The notes beneath the pieces were generated by a model. That model had not been told where the DNA came from. It was given only the letters and a program-made list of their open reading frames with translations, and did not search any database. A stretch of 64,000 bases of DNA, taken from the NCBI GenBank assembly GCA_037951105.1, contig JBAMJV010002937.1, positions 62,001 to 126,000 of the forward strand, in the 5' to 3' direction. This document shows positions 1-11,735 of this stretch, piece by piece; position 1 is the stretch's first letter; every line of letters begins with the position of its first letter. Made by a program: the position numbers and the translations under genes. The DNA comes from Echinarachnius parma (Eukaryota > Echinodermata > Echinoidea > Clypeasteroida > Echinarachniidae).

Positions 1-14
1 GTATAATCAATGGT

Positions 15-44
15 AAAGTTATAATACATATGTATTATAACTTT
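15..44. repeat. 30-bp perfect AT-rich palindrome
   Basis: Positions 15-29 are the exact reverse complement of 30-44, with no loop, and the match stops at 14/45. The arm begins AAAGTTATAATACAT. It could extrude as a cruciform, or be the tip of a TIR element cut by the window edge. No function can be assigned. Confidence 0.85.
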
Positions 45-291
45 TCAGTATGTACAAACTGACCATAGAGAGCCAAACGAGCTGCGCAGGGGATTGCCTT
101 GGAGTGCGTAATGTGCTCTTGTGCGCTTGTTCTTGAATGGGGAAAATGCGCAGAGCGCGCAATTATTTCTAATACGCGCTGGCACTTAACACAGTACGCA
201 GGGCCGACAATGGCTGGAGAGAACACTCACAATTTGAGCAAGGTCAATTTGGGTTTATCAACATGATAACCATATCAGTTCCTCAAAATAA

Positions 292-500
292 TCATATTAT
301 ATAACAAATAGTACATGCTTCTTGTCGTTAAATATTCCACAATAGACACCTCTACATTTTTAATTTCTCTCGTGCGATTATATTGCACTCGGCCTGCGGC
401 CTCGATGCAATATAATCGCTCTCGAGAAATTAAAAATGTATCGTTGTCTATTCTGGTATATTCAACTCCAAACCATGCACTATTTGTATAATAGGGCCAT
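292..500. repeat. ~200-bp imperfect inverted repeat (MITE-like palindrome)
   Basis: The two halves are complementary around a GC-rich centre near 392-400 (GGCCTGCGGC). The inner arms pair best: GCGATTATATTGCA near 374-387 with TGCAATATAATCGC near 406-419, and ACATTTTTAATTTCTC with GAGAAATTAAAAATGT. Pairing continues with mismatches out to about 295 and 497. No transposase is present. The structure fits a MITE or foldback element, but no target duplication was identified, so the edges are approximate. Confidence 0.7.
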
Positions 501-505
501 TCTTG

Positions 506-933
506 GTCACGTGTGTGACCCAAAATAGGAAAAATTCTGAAATAAGATGCTTATATTTTAGTAAGTATAGGAGGTATGGTGATGTGAACTTCGTATATGA
601 CTTGCATATGTTGAAGTCTTTCATGTGTAACACAAAAGATTTTATTAGGATTACGTTGCCCAAGGACAGAGGTCAAATGGCATCGGTCACGTGTGTGACT
701 TCGCACGGGAGCACTTTTGAAGAAAAAAAATTTAACTCAATTTCATTTTGGAAATCCTGTGAAATATGAAAAGCTAAAATGTTCATATTAGTATCAGACA
801 ACTGATATATATCTGTAAGTAAGAAAATGGTGAAAGATTAAAATTGTCTCAAACGGTTGTTTTTTAATGCACGTTATTATGTGGGGATGTCTGGGTCACG
901 TGTGTGACATTTTGGGGTGGTCACGTGTGTGAC
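506..933. repeat. Four copies of the box GTCACGTGTGTGAC
   Basis: The same 14-mer occurs at 506-519, 686-699, 895-908 and 920-933. It is an interrupted palindrome (GTCAC, 4-nt loop, GTGAC) and contains the E-box CACGTG. The intervening DNA is AT-rich and otherwise unlike. Exact conservation within 430 bp of noisy sequence suggests a remnant of a tandem unit or a cluster of binding sites. Nothing nearby shows which. Confidence 0.7.
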
Positions 934-1239
934 ATGTACAATGTGAATGGAAATATGAATTTTACAAATATTAAGTTTAGATAGTAAAATGAAGTTCAAT
1001 TGTCACAAAGTTGGTATCATCATGTACAGGAGAATAAAAGGACTGGGCTAGCTTGATTATTTCTTGAGTTATGATTTTTATTTGAATATTGAAATATGAA
1101 AATTTATGAATTTTTCTAAGAAATTTTATAAATAAAAAAAAATATATATATTTCATGAACCCTTGGACACTGATCTTTCCAATAATGAAATAAAACTACT
1201 GAAAAAACAAACTTCATTTTTTCCAAAAAAGTATCACTT

Positions 1240-1318
1240 TTCAAAGAATGGCCCAATAATGTTATACTGTCCAGGTTTGGTTACTAAAGTTCAGCCTTAC
1301 CAAAGCTGTACTACCGCT
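1240..1318 (+). mobile_element. 3' fragment of the TTAA-flanked MITE family
   Basis: The stretch ending GTACTACCGCT, followed by TTAA at 1319-1322, matches the end of the complete elements at 11138-11673 and 11736-12270, including the internal words CCAGGTTTGGTTACTAAAG and TTCAGCCTTACCAAA. I do not see the other end upstream, so it is probably truncated. Confidence 0.65.
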
Positions 1319-1610
1319 TTAAGCTGGTTCCTTGATGCCGTTTCTATGTTGTTCACTGTTTGTACAGATCGTATTAAAACGGGGCATAGTTTACATACGT
1401 TATTGAATTAAACAATGACATTGTTATATTATGAGGTATGAGCAAGCCAACATGGAACTAATTTGCATAGCGCTGTTGTTTGGGTATAAGGTCACAAATT
1501 ACTTTTGAGAATATTTTAATGTAATGATCTGGTGTTGTTTCGGTATAAGGTGACATATCAATTATGACATCTGAGCGTAATGTTCATGTGTACAATTAGT
1601 GTGTATCATG

Positions 1611-1718
1611 TGTGTGTGGGGGGGGGAGGGGGAGGGGAGGGGGGAGGGGAGGGGGAGGGGAGGGGGAGGGGAGGGTTGAGGGGAGGGGAGGGGGGGGGGG
1701 GAGGGGAGGGGGGGGGGT
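1611..1718 (+). repeat. G-rich purine tract, (GGGGA)n-like
   Basis: About 100 nt of almost pure G/A, made of G runs of 3-12 separated by single A. It has strong G-quadruplex or triplex potential on the plus strand. Frames that stay open through it are low-complexity artefacts. Confidence 0.9.
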
Positions 1719-3735
1719 GCAAGTCTACACCCCGATACTCACCTTCAATGCCCCCGACTTCTTCTTCTGTAGGCACCCCTGTCGGTAGATCTCTCCCTCT
1801 GCTTCCGAGCCTCCCTCCATCTTGTCTCTAATATACCATGTAATAGAACTACTCGATTCAGTTATAGTCTCATGCAGCAGCAGGAGACACCTCAAGCTCC
1901 TGGTAGCACGGACGAGGATGAGTGGGAGAGAGGGAGTATAGCTCCAGAACAGGGAGTTGTCCCGACTAAAACTCAGATGATTCAAGATGACGTCCTGACT
2001 TTGCATCTGGCCTCGTTTACATCGTCATCACATTTGGCACTCCTGTTAATATATTGTTTGGAAAAAAAGGTTGAAATCACGTTTTTTCTTCACACAATAA
2101 TAATTTTCTTCCCCATCTAATACAGCAAGTATTTCCTTGATAAAAGTATCTTCTTATTTATTATCCTGAACAGGAAGCTTTCCTCACTGTTTCTCATTTT
2201 TTCAAGATGGCAAGATGTCCAACGCTAGAATGCTAGAGAAACTGTCTCTTGCCTATTCAACATCTTCACCAACATTTGCACTCCTTTGAATATATCGTTT
2301 TGAAAAGGGGTGTAAATAATCATATTATTCACAACATTCTTGACACAATCAGACATTTCAATTGAAACATGAATAATAGACTGATTCCGGATTCTAATTC
2401 TGCATAACCATCCGCGTAGGCATTATTGTCGATGCATTGTATGAAACAGAATAGAAGGAAACGAATAGCAGAATATCTCCACACTCTTTGACAAAATCAG
2501 GCTAATTAGCAGGTTCACGTATAATGCGTTTTTTTATACTGTCCCAGAACACTCTTCTGTTGCTTTAACTAAAACCAATACCCATGATATGAACAATTTA
2601 AAATGCCAATTTCACTGCACGAGGTAACGATGAACCCAAGAAAATTGTCCATTATGTTGAACGAATACATGAAAAGTTGAATCTTGAATATTCACAATAA
2701 TATCATGCTGATATTAGCCGGTGGTATACGCATGTAAACATGATGACTCCCTTTAAATCTTAGAATGAAGGTGTTAGGAGTACATGCATGCACTGACTAT
2801 TATGAAGAGTTTCGATATCTCCGATAAACTATTGCAGACCTCGCTGCGGTTGTGTTGTGATCTGATATAATCAGAGAAAATAATCCACTAAATGGAATGT
2901 AAAATAAAAGAAATGTACACGGTTTAATAAGCGTGTTTATCACATCACAAGTAGTCATTTGATCCTAACACTCATAATATTGTTGTTATTCAGCTGTGTG
3001 TTTTGGCAGTGGTGTATGTATATATGATACATTAAGCAGAGCGCATAATTCTAATCCACTAAATAAATATTAGTCGAAAGAAATTTACGAAGTGCGACCA
3101 CTAGAAATGAAGGGGGGGGGGGGGCATGGGGCTTCAGTCCCACCCCCTTCCCCCAAAAATGTAACAAAACTATACAATGTGGTATAATGGCTTCAAATAT
3201 TATCGACAGCATTTTCATGCAATTTTAATGAAACCCCGTTGTGCAGCACCGAGGTAAAGAGAAAGAAAAATAGTGGTCACTGTACGGAAGAGGAAGAATA
3301 ATAATTTCAAAGAGTCCCTACGTGGGAGAGTAATGCACCCCTCTCCCACACCCTCCCCAAGTCCCCATAATTATAGCTCGTTCGCTTTTAGGTTCCCTTG
3401 AAATACCCCCCCCCCCTCTTATTCCCAATGTTTTTGCCCATTACACCACCAATCAAATGGCTCACTGCATCGGCCTCGTAATTCATTTTTATGTGAACAA
3501 TGATTTATATTTTCATAAGTACAGTCTTAGTAGTTTCGACCTTTAGACTTTTTAACCCAGGCCCCTTTTTATCGCGTATATACATGTACATTATATACTA
3601 TCTAAAGTTAATCATTTAATTATTCTTTCTGTGTGTTCGGGTCAGACGTACGTAAATACAGGTGTAAGATTATATAGGGAATATATACACTATTATTTCA
3701 AGGGAGAAGATGTAATTGTGCATGATAAACAATAA
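1719..3735. other. Non-coding stretch, no gene seen
   Basis: AT-rich, with short open frames only. A G13 tract lies at 3112-3124 and a C run near 3406-3416. The frame at 1872-2120 has a plausible-looking acidic start but no recognisable domain or splice context, so it is not called. Confidence 0.5.
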
Positions 3736-3737
3736 TA

Positions 3738-3951
3738 CAGTCAAACCTGCCTAGCGACCACTTGTATATAAAGACCCCCTGACTATATTCAGAGTGATGC
3801 CAAATATATGGTTTTAATTTGATTAAATATGAAGTATAGTTCTGAAGAAAATAAATAAAGAAGAATAGAAAAAAGAAGAAAAGAAAACTAAAGAGAATTT
3901 AAATTGGCAACAATAGTCAAGTTTGACTGATTGCCATAAAATAATAACAAT

Positions 3952-4006
<55 letters not shown>

Positions 4007-4142
4007 GAGAACCCTGATTTTAGCTCCTCCAAAATAATGCAGTTTACACGCAAATGAACTTGTCTATAGAGACCACCTGCTGATAACGACCACCTTTTCT
4101 GTCTCCCTTGGGTGGACTACTCTATATAGACTGGTTTGACTG
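3738..4142. mobile_element. MITE with TA target site and CAGTCAAACC termini
   Basis: The element opens with CAGTCAAACCTG after TA (3736-3737) and closes with GGTTTGACTG before TA (4143-4144). The ~10-bp inverted termini and TA duplication are what is known of Tc1/mariner-type non-autonomous elements. The interior repeats GACCACCTG-like words near both ends and holds a (CAA)n microsatellite around 3950-4005. There is no transposase frame. Lone termini of the same family appear near 59577 and 61563. Confidence 0.75.
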
Positions 4143-4144
4143 TA

Positions 4145-5691
4145 TAACAGGTGTATTAGTGCGATTTCCATTGAGCAGTGTAAAAGGAAATGAACATTCA
4201 TTTGTAACGTTTAAAACCAAGAGAAGAGAATCCTAGAATGATGTATAGTGTGTTATTCTACGCCCATTCATGATGAGTAAACATACTTCCAATACAAAAT
4301 ATATTTTAAGAACCGGTTTCCTTATCATTGTTAGTATCCATTTGAACCACTGCAGGTAGTGTAATTATATATAGCATATAAATATTAATGTGATCATTAA
4401 GTAAGAAACATGTCATATTAATTACTTAATTACAAATCACAACTATCTCGTACCTCGAACTGACGCTGTATATAACATGCACGCGATTATTCGCGGACAA
4501 CTTACCTTAGACGATATCTCTGACGAGATTATAATGTAAGTAGTATCCAAAATGAATTTAGAATAGTTTTTCCATAAAGAAATTGAAGCTTTTTCACCAG
4601 GTTGACGAGGAACTTATGAATCCAAACGTTACAAAATGACTCCTCGGCTGTATTCAACTAAACGACTCGCCGCTTGTAAACACAATCAACAGTTGATTAA
4701 AAAAATACTTCGTGAATGGGTAAAGTAAGGTATATGAATACAAATGTACACAAACTATATACCGCTTCAACAATTCACACGCCGATGTTTGTTACTCGCT
4801 CGATCCACAGATGATAACACAGGGCTCGGCTTCGCGAATGATAAGTCATAATATCTTTTGTATAATAATACTCATGGATATAAGTAAAGCGGGAACAACG
4901 GAATAACAGGGACAGCTATGTGTCGTGTCAAAGTTACTCACGACCTTAATACGCACAGCTGCACTTCTGTCAATCATACCTCGAATAACGTGCCAATGCA
5001 ATTGCGGTAGTCAATATCGCATCGGAATATAATAACTACTAGTCTAGCTAGCTAGGGAGGTCCAACCCCCCTGAAGAAAAGTTGACGAGTAAATATTATT
5101 AGCTGCAATATATTATTTTGGTGCGTATGGGGTTAAAGTCGGTCTCGAGTGCGGTTGATAGCTTAGGCTATGTCGCCAATGGGGGAGCCAGGTTAATCCA
5201 TTATGGGGGGAGGAAAGGGGCAGAGAAATGATTCCCATGAAATTATTTCAATCAATTCATTTAAATTTATAATATATTTCAGCCAGTATAACACAATCAC
5301 ATACACACACAAAAGTACAAAACATACAATATACAAGTAGTTGAAGTGCCCCAAGTAAGTAAGGCTGTAAGCTGTAAGCGGGGCACGCTGTAATCAGCCG
5401 ATACTAATCAGATTAAATAAACACAATTTATTTACGTATACAATTCAAGTGTTCATATAGGGGAAACACCTATTACGTCAAATACACACCTTTATGGAGG
5501 AGCAGATAAGGAAATGGGAATCAGACGATAAGGGAGAGAATAATAGGGTCAAAGAGCAGAGCGAAAATAGAATGAGAAAGAGGAAGAGGGATTGGATAAA
5601 AGTGAGTTCTATTGTAAGAGAGGTGTCCTTTGTTCGATTCAATAATAATACGAGGAACCAATAATAATGTTGTCTATTTTTAGAACGCATC
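4145..5691. other. Non-coding stretch, nothing recognised
   Basis: AT-rich intergenic DNA. No long frame, RNA gene or clear repeat beyond a short CA-rich patch near 5295-5315. Confidence 0.5.
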
Positions 5692-6030
5692 GGCCCGGAT
5701 TCACAAAGCAGGTTTGCAGGAGGTTTGTACAAACCATGGTGCATCCATGGTTTACATCTATATATGGAGTCCTGCTCGTATACAAGTAAAACAACTTAGA
5801 ATTTCGAATGATATGACTGTTAGTGCTTGCTAACCAGCAAATTTCACCATGTGAGAAGACAAACATTTATTTGGTGCATTTTGTAAATATGTACTATCAA
5901 CATTGTTAACAAGTAAGGAGTTTACATTCTTTCTCCATCAGTTTACAAATGGCACTCCATAGATGTATAGACCATGGATAAACCATGGTTTGTACAAACC
6001 TCCTACACACCTGCTTTCTGGATCCGGGCC
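5692..6030. mobile_element. 339-bp element with ~77-bp terminal inverted repeats
   Basis: 5692-5770 and 5951-6030 are inverted copies, close to 90% identical by eye. They start GGCCCGGAT and share GGAGGTTTGTACAAACC and ACCATGG words. The inner part of each arm holds the perfect palindrome GGTTTGTACAAACC, so each arm can also fold on itself. No coding capacity, so this is a non-autonomous TIR element. I could not settle its target duplication. Confidence 0.75.
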
Positions 6031-6380
6031 ATTGTGTTTATGATTGAAATACGTACATATGCGTTTTACATTTATTATCCCGGTCATCGGACACACTCAC
6101 AATACGGCTCGCACATGATGTGCTCTTTCTACTCCCTTGGGAGCATTGCGTGTATTTCTGTACTCGTTTTCCGACAGAATGAAGGGGCTAGGAATTTAAT
6201 TTAATCTCATTTCAGTTTATTCAATCATAGGGAGCTAGTAGCGCTATGGTTTTACACAAACGTTGGCCGATAAAGGGGCATGCTCATTACAATAAGGAGG
6301 TTTTGATAGTAATTATTGCTTGCAAAAATACAACGGCACTAATTTTGTCCACAGTAATATTTTCCTCCCACGGGAGTGAT

Positions 6381-6605
6381 AGACCAGCGATGGGGCAATG
6401 AAATTACGCCCCTCTTGCCCCCTTTTCGCCACCAAACCAAGGCTAAACGGGGGTCTCATAGGGATCTAGACACAGATCATACACAGTCTAGCGATGGGGG
6501 TAAAACATTAAAAAAGGGGGGAGTAATTGCCCCCCTCTCGCCCCCTTTCGCCACTAAACCACCGCTAAACGGGGGTCTCAGAGGGGATACAGACACAGGA
6601 AGTGT
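6381..6605 (+). repeat. Two-copy tandem duplication (~110 bp)
   Basis: The blocks near 6381-6475 and 6486-6600 share CAGCGATGGGG/TAGCGATGGGG, ATTACGCCCCTC/ATTGCCCCCCTC, CGCCACCAAACCA/CGCCACTAAACCA and GCTAAACGGGGGTCTCA, then both run into an ACACAG word. The open frame across them is incidental. Confidence 0.75.
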
Positions 6606-7145
6606 TGTGACAGGGGGCAGGCGCGCGCCGTTATGTTCTTCAATACGTGCATGACTAGATGTAATGATGAGTCAAAGCGTTACCATGGTAACATTATCCC
6701 ATGCCAAATGGACAGGCACGTAATACATACTACGTAATACACACGCCCCTACCATAAGCCTTGTACTATCACTAATTTTGAATAGAGCATAGTCATACTA
6801 TATTAACGCGACCTATATTTTCTACACTTCTCGGCCGTTGTGAAGCAAGATGGGGTGCAAGCGCTGACCTCAATCAATGCAAGGGAGCAAAGTGTTCAGT
6901 CTACACCTTGGGGTAATCTAACCACCTCAGCCCCTCGACCGCTTATTACTGTTTCATATGAGGGTACATACATGAATAAATATATACAATTTAAACAATA
7001 ATGATAATGTGTCTGAGTGTGTAACTTTAATTCACCAGTTGACTAACGAACTAACATAACTAAATAAATACACTAGCTAACAAAATAACTAACTTACCAA
7101 CTAACCAACCAGCTATAAGTAGATATCTAACGAACTCATTACCTA

Positions 7146-7192
7146 ACGAACGAACGAACGAACGAACGAACGAACGAACGAACGAACGAACG

Positions 7193-7246
<54 letters not shown>

Positions 7247-7247
7247 A
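7146..7247 (+). repeat. Compound tetranucleotide microsatellite (CGAA)n-(CTAA)n
   Basis: About 12 perfect CGAA repeats switch directly to about 13 CTAA repeats. The flanks carry looser ACTAAC words, so the array probably grew from a longer degenerate block. Confidence 0.95.
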
Positions 7248-7599
7248 ATTACTTAAAAACTAGTTATTTAACTTTACAACTAACAAAATAACGAACCTGC
7301 TAACTTATTAAATATATACATAATAAGAGTTTAGCGTATATTTCTTACCCCCCCCCCCCCCTATCCCTTATGGGAGTAAGGGAGCGATTATCCCCATTTG
7401 GGTCAAACAAATAATTACAGGATCAATGTTCAATTCAACTCAATTCAGAAAACTAAGATGATTCTTCTTTAAATAAAACAAGACAAAATATAAATACAAA
7501 GTAATAACAACGCAGCCTATAAATTAATTCAATCTTTTTAAATTGAAAAATGCTATGAGCTCTTTAGGCTAAGAAGTTTCACAATGTTCAACATTTAAA

Positions 7600-8100
7600 C
7601 AAAAGTACATTCAACACTCTTAACAGGCGAGGTTTGATTCCAGGAAATATTTCGATTATTCTAAAAGAAGAGACACAAAAATCAAACGATGTTGGCTAAA
7701 TCTACACAGAAGTCTTTTATGAGTAACCCCCTCTACGGGGTGATCCTTTGTAAATATTATGCATTCAACAACAGTGTAACAATATTTGGCAGCCACAATT
7801 TTGTTGAAATTGGACTTGAAACATGACATTGTGTCACTTAAACAAAAATACATTCAAAACTCTTACCAGGTAAGGTTTGATTCCAAGAAATATTTATATT
7901 ATTCTAGAAGAAGAGACACAACAATCAAACGATGTTTGCTAAATCTACCCAGAAGTCTTTTATGAATAACCCCCTCTACGTTATTGTCAAGATATGTTTC
8001 GTTGTTCATCTTTTTTTTCTTCCAGTTTTATACGGGTGATCCTTTGTAAATATTATGCAATTGAAAATTGGACTTGCAACACGACATTGTGTCAAAAGTC
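7600..8100 (+). repeat. Two-copy tandem duplication (~245 bp)
   Basis: 7600-7842 and 7843-8100 align in order: CATTCAACACTCTTAACAGG with CATTCAAAACTCTTACCAGG, GAAGAGACACAA, TCAAACGATGTT, CAGAAGTCTTTTATGA, AACCCCCTCTACG, GATCCTTTGTAAATATTATG, and a closing GACATTGTGTCA. The second copy has a pyrimidine-rich insertion near 8000-8030. No coding potential. Confidence 0.8.
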
Positions 8101-8529
8101 GACTTAAAACTAAAAATCCCTCACCCAAATTGCCAATCATTGCATCATTTTACTCGGCATAAGATTCCCTATCCAATGAATACAGCCGTTTTCCCCCACC
8201 TTTAAGAGAAGTATTCCTTTCTGTTTTTCTGTTTTGTTCCTTTTAAAATGAAGCATAGGCCTATATGTGATTTTAATTTAAATTAAATAATATTTCATCA
8301 TATTGAATTGTCTAATAAACACAGGTATTTCATTACTAAAAATGAATTACACTAGTCGAATGTAAGAGGTCATCAATACATTTAATCGTCCCCCCAATTT
8401 GTTAGATTTTCTCACAATCGCCAAACGAGGGAGCTATTCATAATATCGTGACTGAATCATTTGTCTATAGATGTACGCCTCGATCTACTGTATACTTATG
8501 GAGATAGAGCAGCATACAATACTGCTCAC

Positions 8530-8730
8530 GTTGTGGTCAGAGCTCTGCTTTCCGCACTAATCGGCCCGAGTTCGAACCAGAGCTGCGTCTCTCGGATGGT
8601 GACGAGGATTGAACTCGATCGTCTGTAAAATCAAATAACTAACCAACCAACCAACCAACCAACCAACCAACCAACCAACCAACCAACCAACCAACCAACC
8701 AACCAACCAACCAACCAACCAATCAACCAA
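8530..8730 (+). mobile_element. tRNA-derived SINE-like sequence with (AACC)n tail
   Basis: Near 8533-8575 there is an A-box-like TGGTCAGAGCTCTG followed ~30 nt later by a B-box-like GAGTTCGAACC, the layout of a pol III internal promoter. About 60 nt on, the sequence runs into some 21 perfect AACC repeats (about 8642-8725). A tRNA-like head plus a short-repeat tail is how SINEs look. A full tRNA cloverleaf is not formed. Confidence 0.55.
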
Positions 8731-8936
8731 CGGCTATGTATCGAGGCACTGGTCCAGTCCCATAATCGGGTTTGGCGGCGGCTTTGAACCTTCAATCCTC
8801 CATCTGCAGCGGTCATGAACTAGGCTACATGTAATAATATGAATAATATGGTAATTTAAATGATTGTAATACAAAAGAAAAGAAGAAAAGCAATATTTAT
8901 AAAGCTTGATTTACTTTAATAGCATTTTTTGGTTAA

Positions 8937-9474
8937 AGGTACACTTGAGTATTAGTACTTCCCGAAATGCCCCTTGACACTAAATTGGTTAATTGTATTT
9001 CCACTTGAAAGTTCATCGAATAAAACAGGTGAAATGAGAATCATTCCCTTTCGAATGATCTCATAGTTGTCAAATTTGATTTCAAAATAGTTTATTTATA
9101 TATCGTCTGGCCAGGCGATATCTTAAAAAAAAAAAATAAAATAAAAAGAAAATACATAAAATGCTTATACACTTCAATCAACAAATTTCAAAAGAAGTTT
9201 TTAAATAGTCATTGATGATATTTCTATTGAATCATTATTTTAACTAAACATCACATGCACAATTTTGTATGAAAAATGGTTGAAACCAATGAGTTTTTAG
9301 AAAGCGCCCTCTTGAGTTGTAACGGATCTTTTTGAATGATAACCGGGTTTTTACTTAGTCGTTTGTAATTGTGTATACCTTTCAAGCATGGTGGAGTTAT
9401 AACTATTAATTTGTACTGTAATGGAGCAGGTTTCGGTTACTAAAATTCAGTTTGACCAAAACTCAACTGTCCCT
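8937..9474 (+). mobile_element. TTAA-flanked MITE, diverged copy
   Basis: Bounded by TTAA at 8933-8936 and 9475-9478, 538 bp long, the same size as the two copies near 11-12 kb. Its 3' half matches them well (GAAAAATGGTTGAAACCAAT, GAAAGCGCCCTCTTG, GAATGATAAC). Its 5' terminus (AGGTACACTTGAGTATTAGTA) is a decayed version of the 3' terminus (ACTCAACTGTCCCT, read inverted). It is the most diverged of the complete copies seen. Confidence 0.75.
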
Positions 9475-9478
9475 TTAA

Positions 9479-11133
9479 GTACAAAAAGCAACAACAGAAA
9501 AATGTTAATTGATAAGTTCTCATTTAATAAAATCACATGATTCGTTATTAAAACATATTAAGTTGTATACAATCATCACCAAGAAAGTGTTATTGAAACA
9601 ATAAAAGAAAATAAATATATCATTTAAACTTTAGATTAATTCTATCTTCCACCGGCAACGATTAAGTTCAATACATAAAGCTTTTAACACTCTTCATCGA
9701 AATATCACGAATTATTGAGTTGCGCTTATCACTTTATTTAAACGGTTAAGCCACAATAATTTAACTCTTTAGTTGATATTCTCTCAAGTGATTCGAGCAT
9801 TTAAGCCAATCTCATAAAGATTTCTTTATTTGCATTTGCCATTTTATTTCCACATCAAAGCCGCACTTATCTGACATCTCTAGTTGAAATTATCGAGTTA
9901 TTCAAACATTTAAGTCACACTTTTGTCTTCCCTGCGGTGTGCATCGGCTTGGCGCGTAGAAACACTCAAATTTAAGTCATCGGTATCAATATTGACTGTC
10001 TTTTACCGTTTAATTTGCAGCGCCTCGAGCCACAAAAGTGCAAATGCGCAATTCTATATCTCTCCGGACCGCGAAAATTGTTCGATAATCGTCTTATCAC
10101 TTTATTAGGCGTTTTATTTTATTTTATTTCCCTTTGTTTAGTTACTCCATCATCCACATATACTCTCCCACCTATTTTTCTCGCTGTATAAAATACAATG
10201 TAGAAGTGTAGGGCCTGGGGGTTAGCCGCTTGAACGGGGAAGAACACGAGAATGCTTCCACACTCGAGCTGAACTGTTTAAACAGAGATGACATTTTGCA
10301 AATGTAAACATGGCTGGCGGCCACTCTTGGGGCTTCTCGGTTCATTCGCGGCGAACGTCTTGAGAAACAGCTATACGAATCTGTGTCAAATAGCAATACT
10401 CAAGTCTTCATGTATACCCCCATCACTTGAGGGGCGTAGTGTTGGCTAGCTGAGATAAAGGGGAGGGGGGCAACGATGTAGATGGAGGGGCATTGTTTAC
10501 AATATACGGGCAAATGTGATGGGAGGACAATTTATAAGTCTGAAATTAAATGTGGAACGTGTCTTTAATTATGTTCACCAACCGTGAAGGGGGATGGGGT
10601 TATGGAGCATACATACCATACTCTCTCGTCTTTTAATCTAATTATTTCCCCCAATTTACGGAGGGGCATTTAGGAAGGTAACATTTTTGGAGGAGGGGGG
10701 GGGGGGGGGGAGGGGCTATGGGGCTCATTTAACCATCTTAGATACACCACTGTTTAGTTTTTTCTCTAAGGTTGCCTTTTGATAGTAATTAGACGTAGGT
10801 GTAAGAATATTTGATGACGTGATCAAAGAAAATTTCCATCTATATTCATTCTCTCTGTTTAATATCACGTGAATTAATATTAAATTCAAACAGACAGGCC
10901 GAAAATAATACATATATGTTATGTTCAATATAAGGGTATCTGTACTTCGAGTACCTCTCGTATTGATGATTTTTACCAAAGATAATTATGCTATAGAAAC
11001 GAAATTAATTGCATGTTTGATACACCTGTAGCCCGCTTACCAGTGAAATCTAGCGTACGGAACCTTGCTCATGAGCGCGCAGTGTCCCTCCATTCCCGCC
11101 CATGTTACGCTGCCATATTTATGTGTAGATTGC
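9479..11133. other. Non-coding stretch, nothing firm
   Basis: No gene recognised. A G16 tract at 10695-10710 is followed by CTATGGGGCTC and, near 10740, ATACACCACTG. This resembles the AGTGGCGTATC end of the element at 58413-58585, so a decayed relative of that family may sit here. Confidence 0.45.
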
Positions 11134-11137
11134 TTAA

Positions 11138-11673
11138 AGGGGTAGTACAGTTTTGGTAAGGCTGAACTTTAGTAACCAAACCTGGACAGTAACATTATAA
11201 ACTAATAGTTATAACTCTACCATGCTCGAAAGGTATAACAAATTACGAACGACTAAGTAAAAAGCCTGTTATCATTAAAAAAGAACCATTAAAACACAAG
11301 AGGGCGCTTTCTAATAAGGCATTGGTTTCAACCATTTTTCATACAAAATTATGCATGTGATGTTTTATTGAAATAATGATTAAATAGAGAGATCATCAAC
11401 AACTATTAAACAAAACGCTTTTGAAAATTTTTGAAAAAGTGCAAGCATTTTTTTTATTTTTTGAAAAAATCATCAAATTATTTGGGCCCCAAATAATTAT
11501 AAGATGAGATATATTTATTGATATTTCAGCCGTTTCTGGGTCGATTTTGACCAAATAAAGTTTATTCTGCCATCAAAATTGCATGTTCTCTCAAATTCGA
11601 CACTCAGTTTTTCATTACCTCACAAAAAAATTGTGATGTGCAGCGCCCTCTCTACCAAAACTGAACTACCCCT
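11138..11673 (+). mobile_element. TTAA-flanked MITE, copy 1 of an inverted pair
   Basis: Begins AGGGGTAGTACAGTTTTGG and ends with CCAAAACTGAACTACCCCT, giving ~20-bp terminal inverted repeats. Both sides are flanked by TTAA (11134-11137, 11674-11677), the target duplication known for piggyBac-type elements. Length 536 bp, no transposase. Only 58 bp separate it from a second copy in the opposite orientation. Confidence 0.85.
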
Positions 11674-11735
11674 TTAACCCTCTGAGTGCCAGTTATAAAG
11701 CGCAAAGTGATTCTGGTTGAATTCAGCAAAGTTAA

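Noticed and set aside
1872-2120. Possible exon with an acidic, Gln-rich start
   Set aside because: No domain, no convincing splice sites, and the C-terminal half turns into AT-rich hydrophobic sequence.
8533-8600. Functional tRNA gene
   Set aside because: A- and B-box-like words are present, but the acceptor stem and anticodon arm do not form, and an (AACC)n tail follows.
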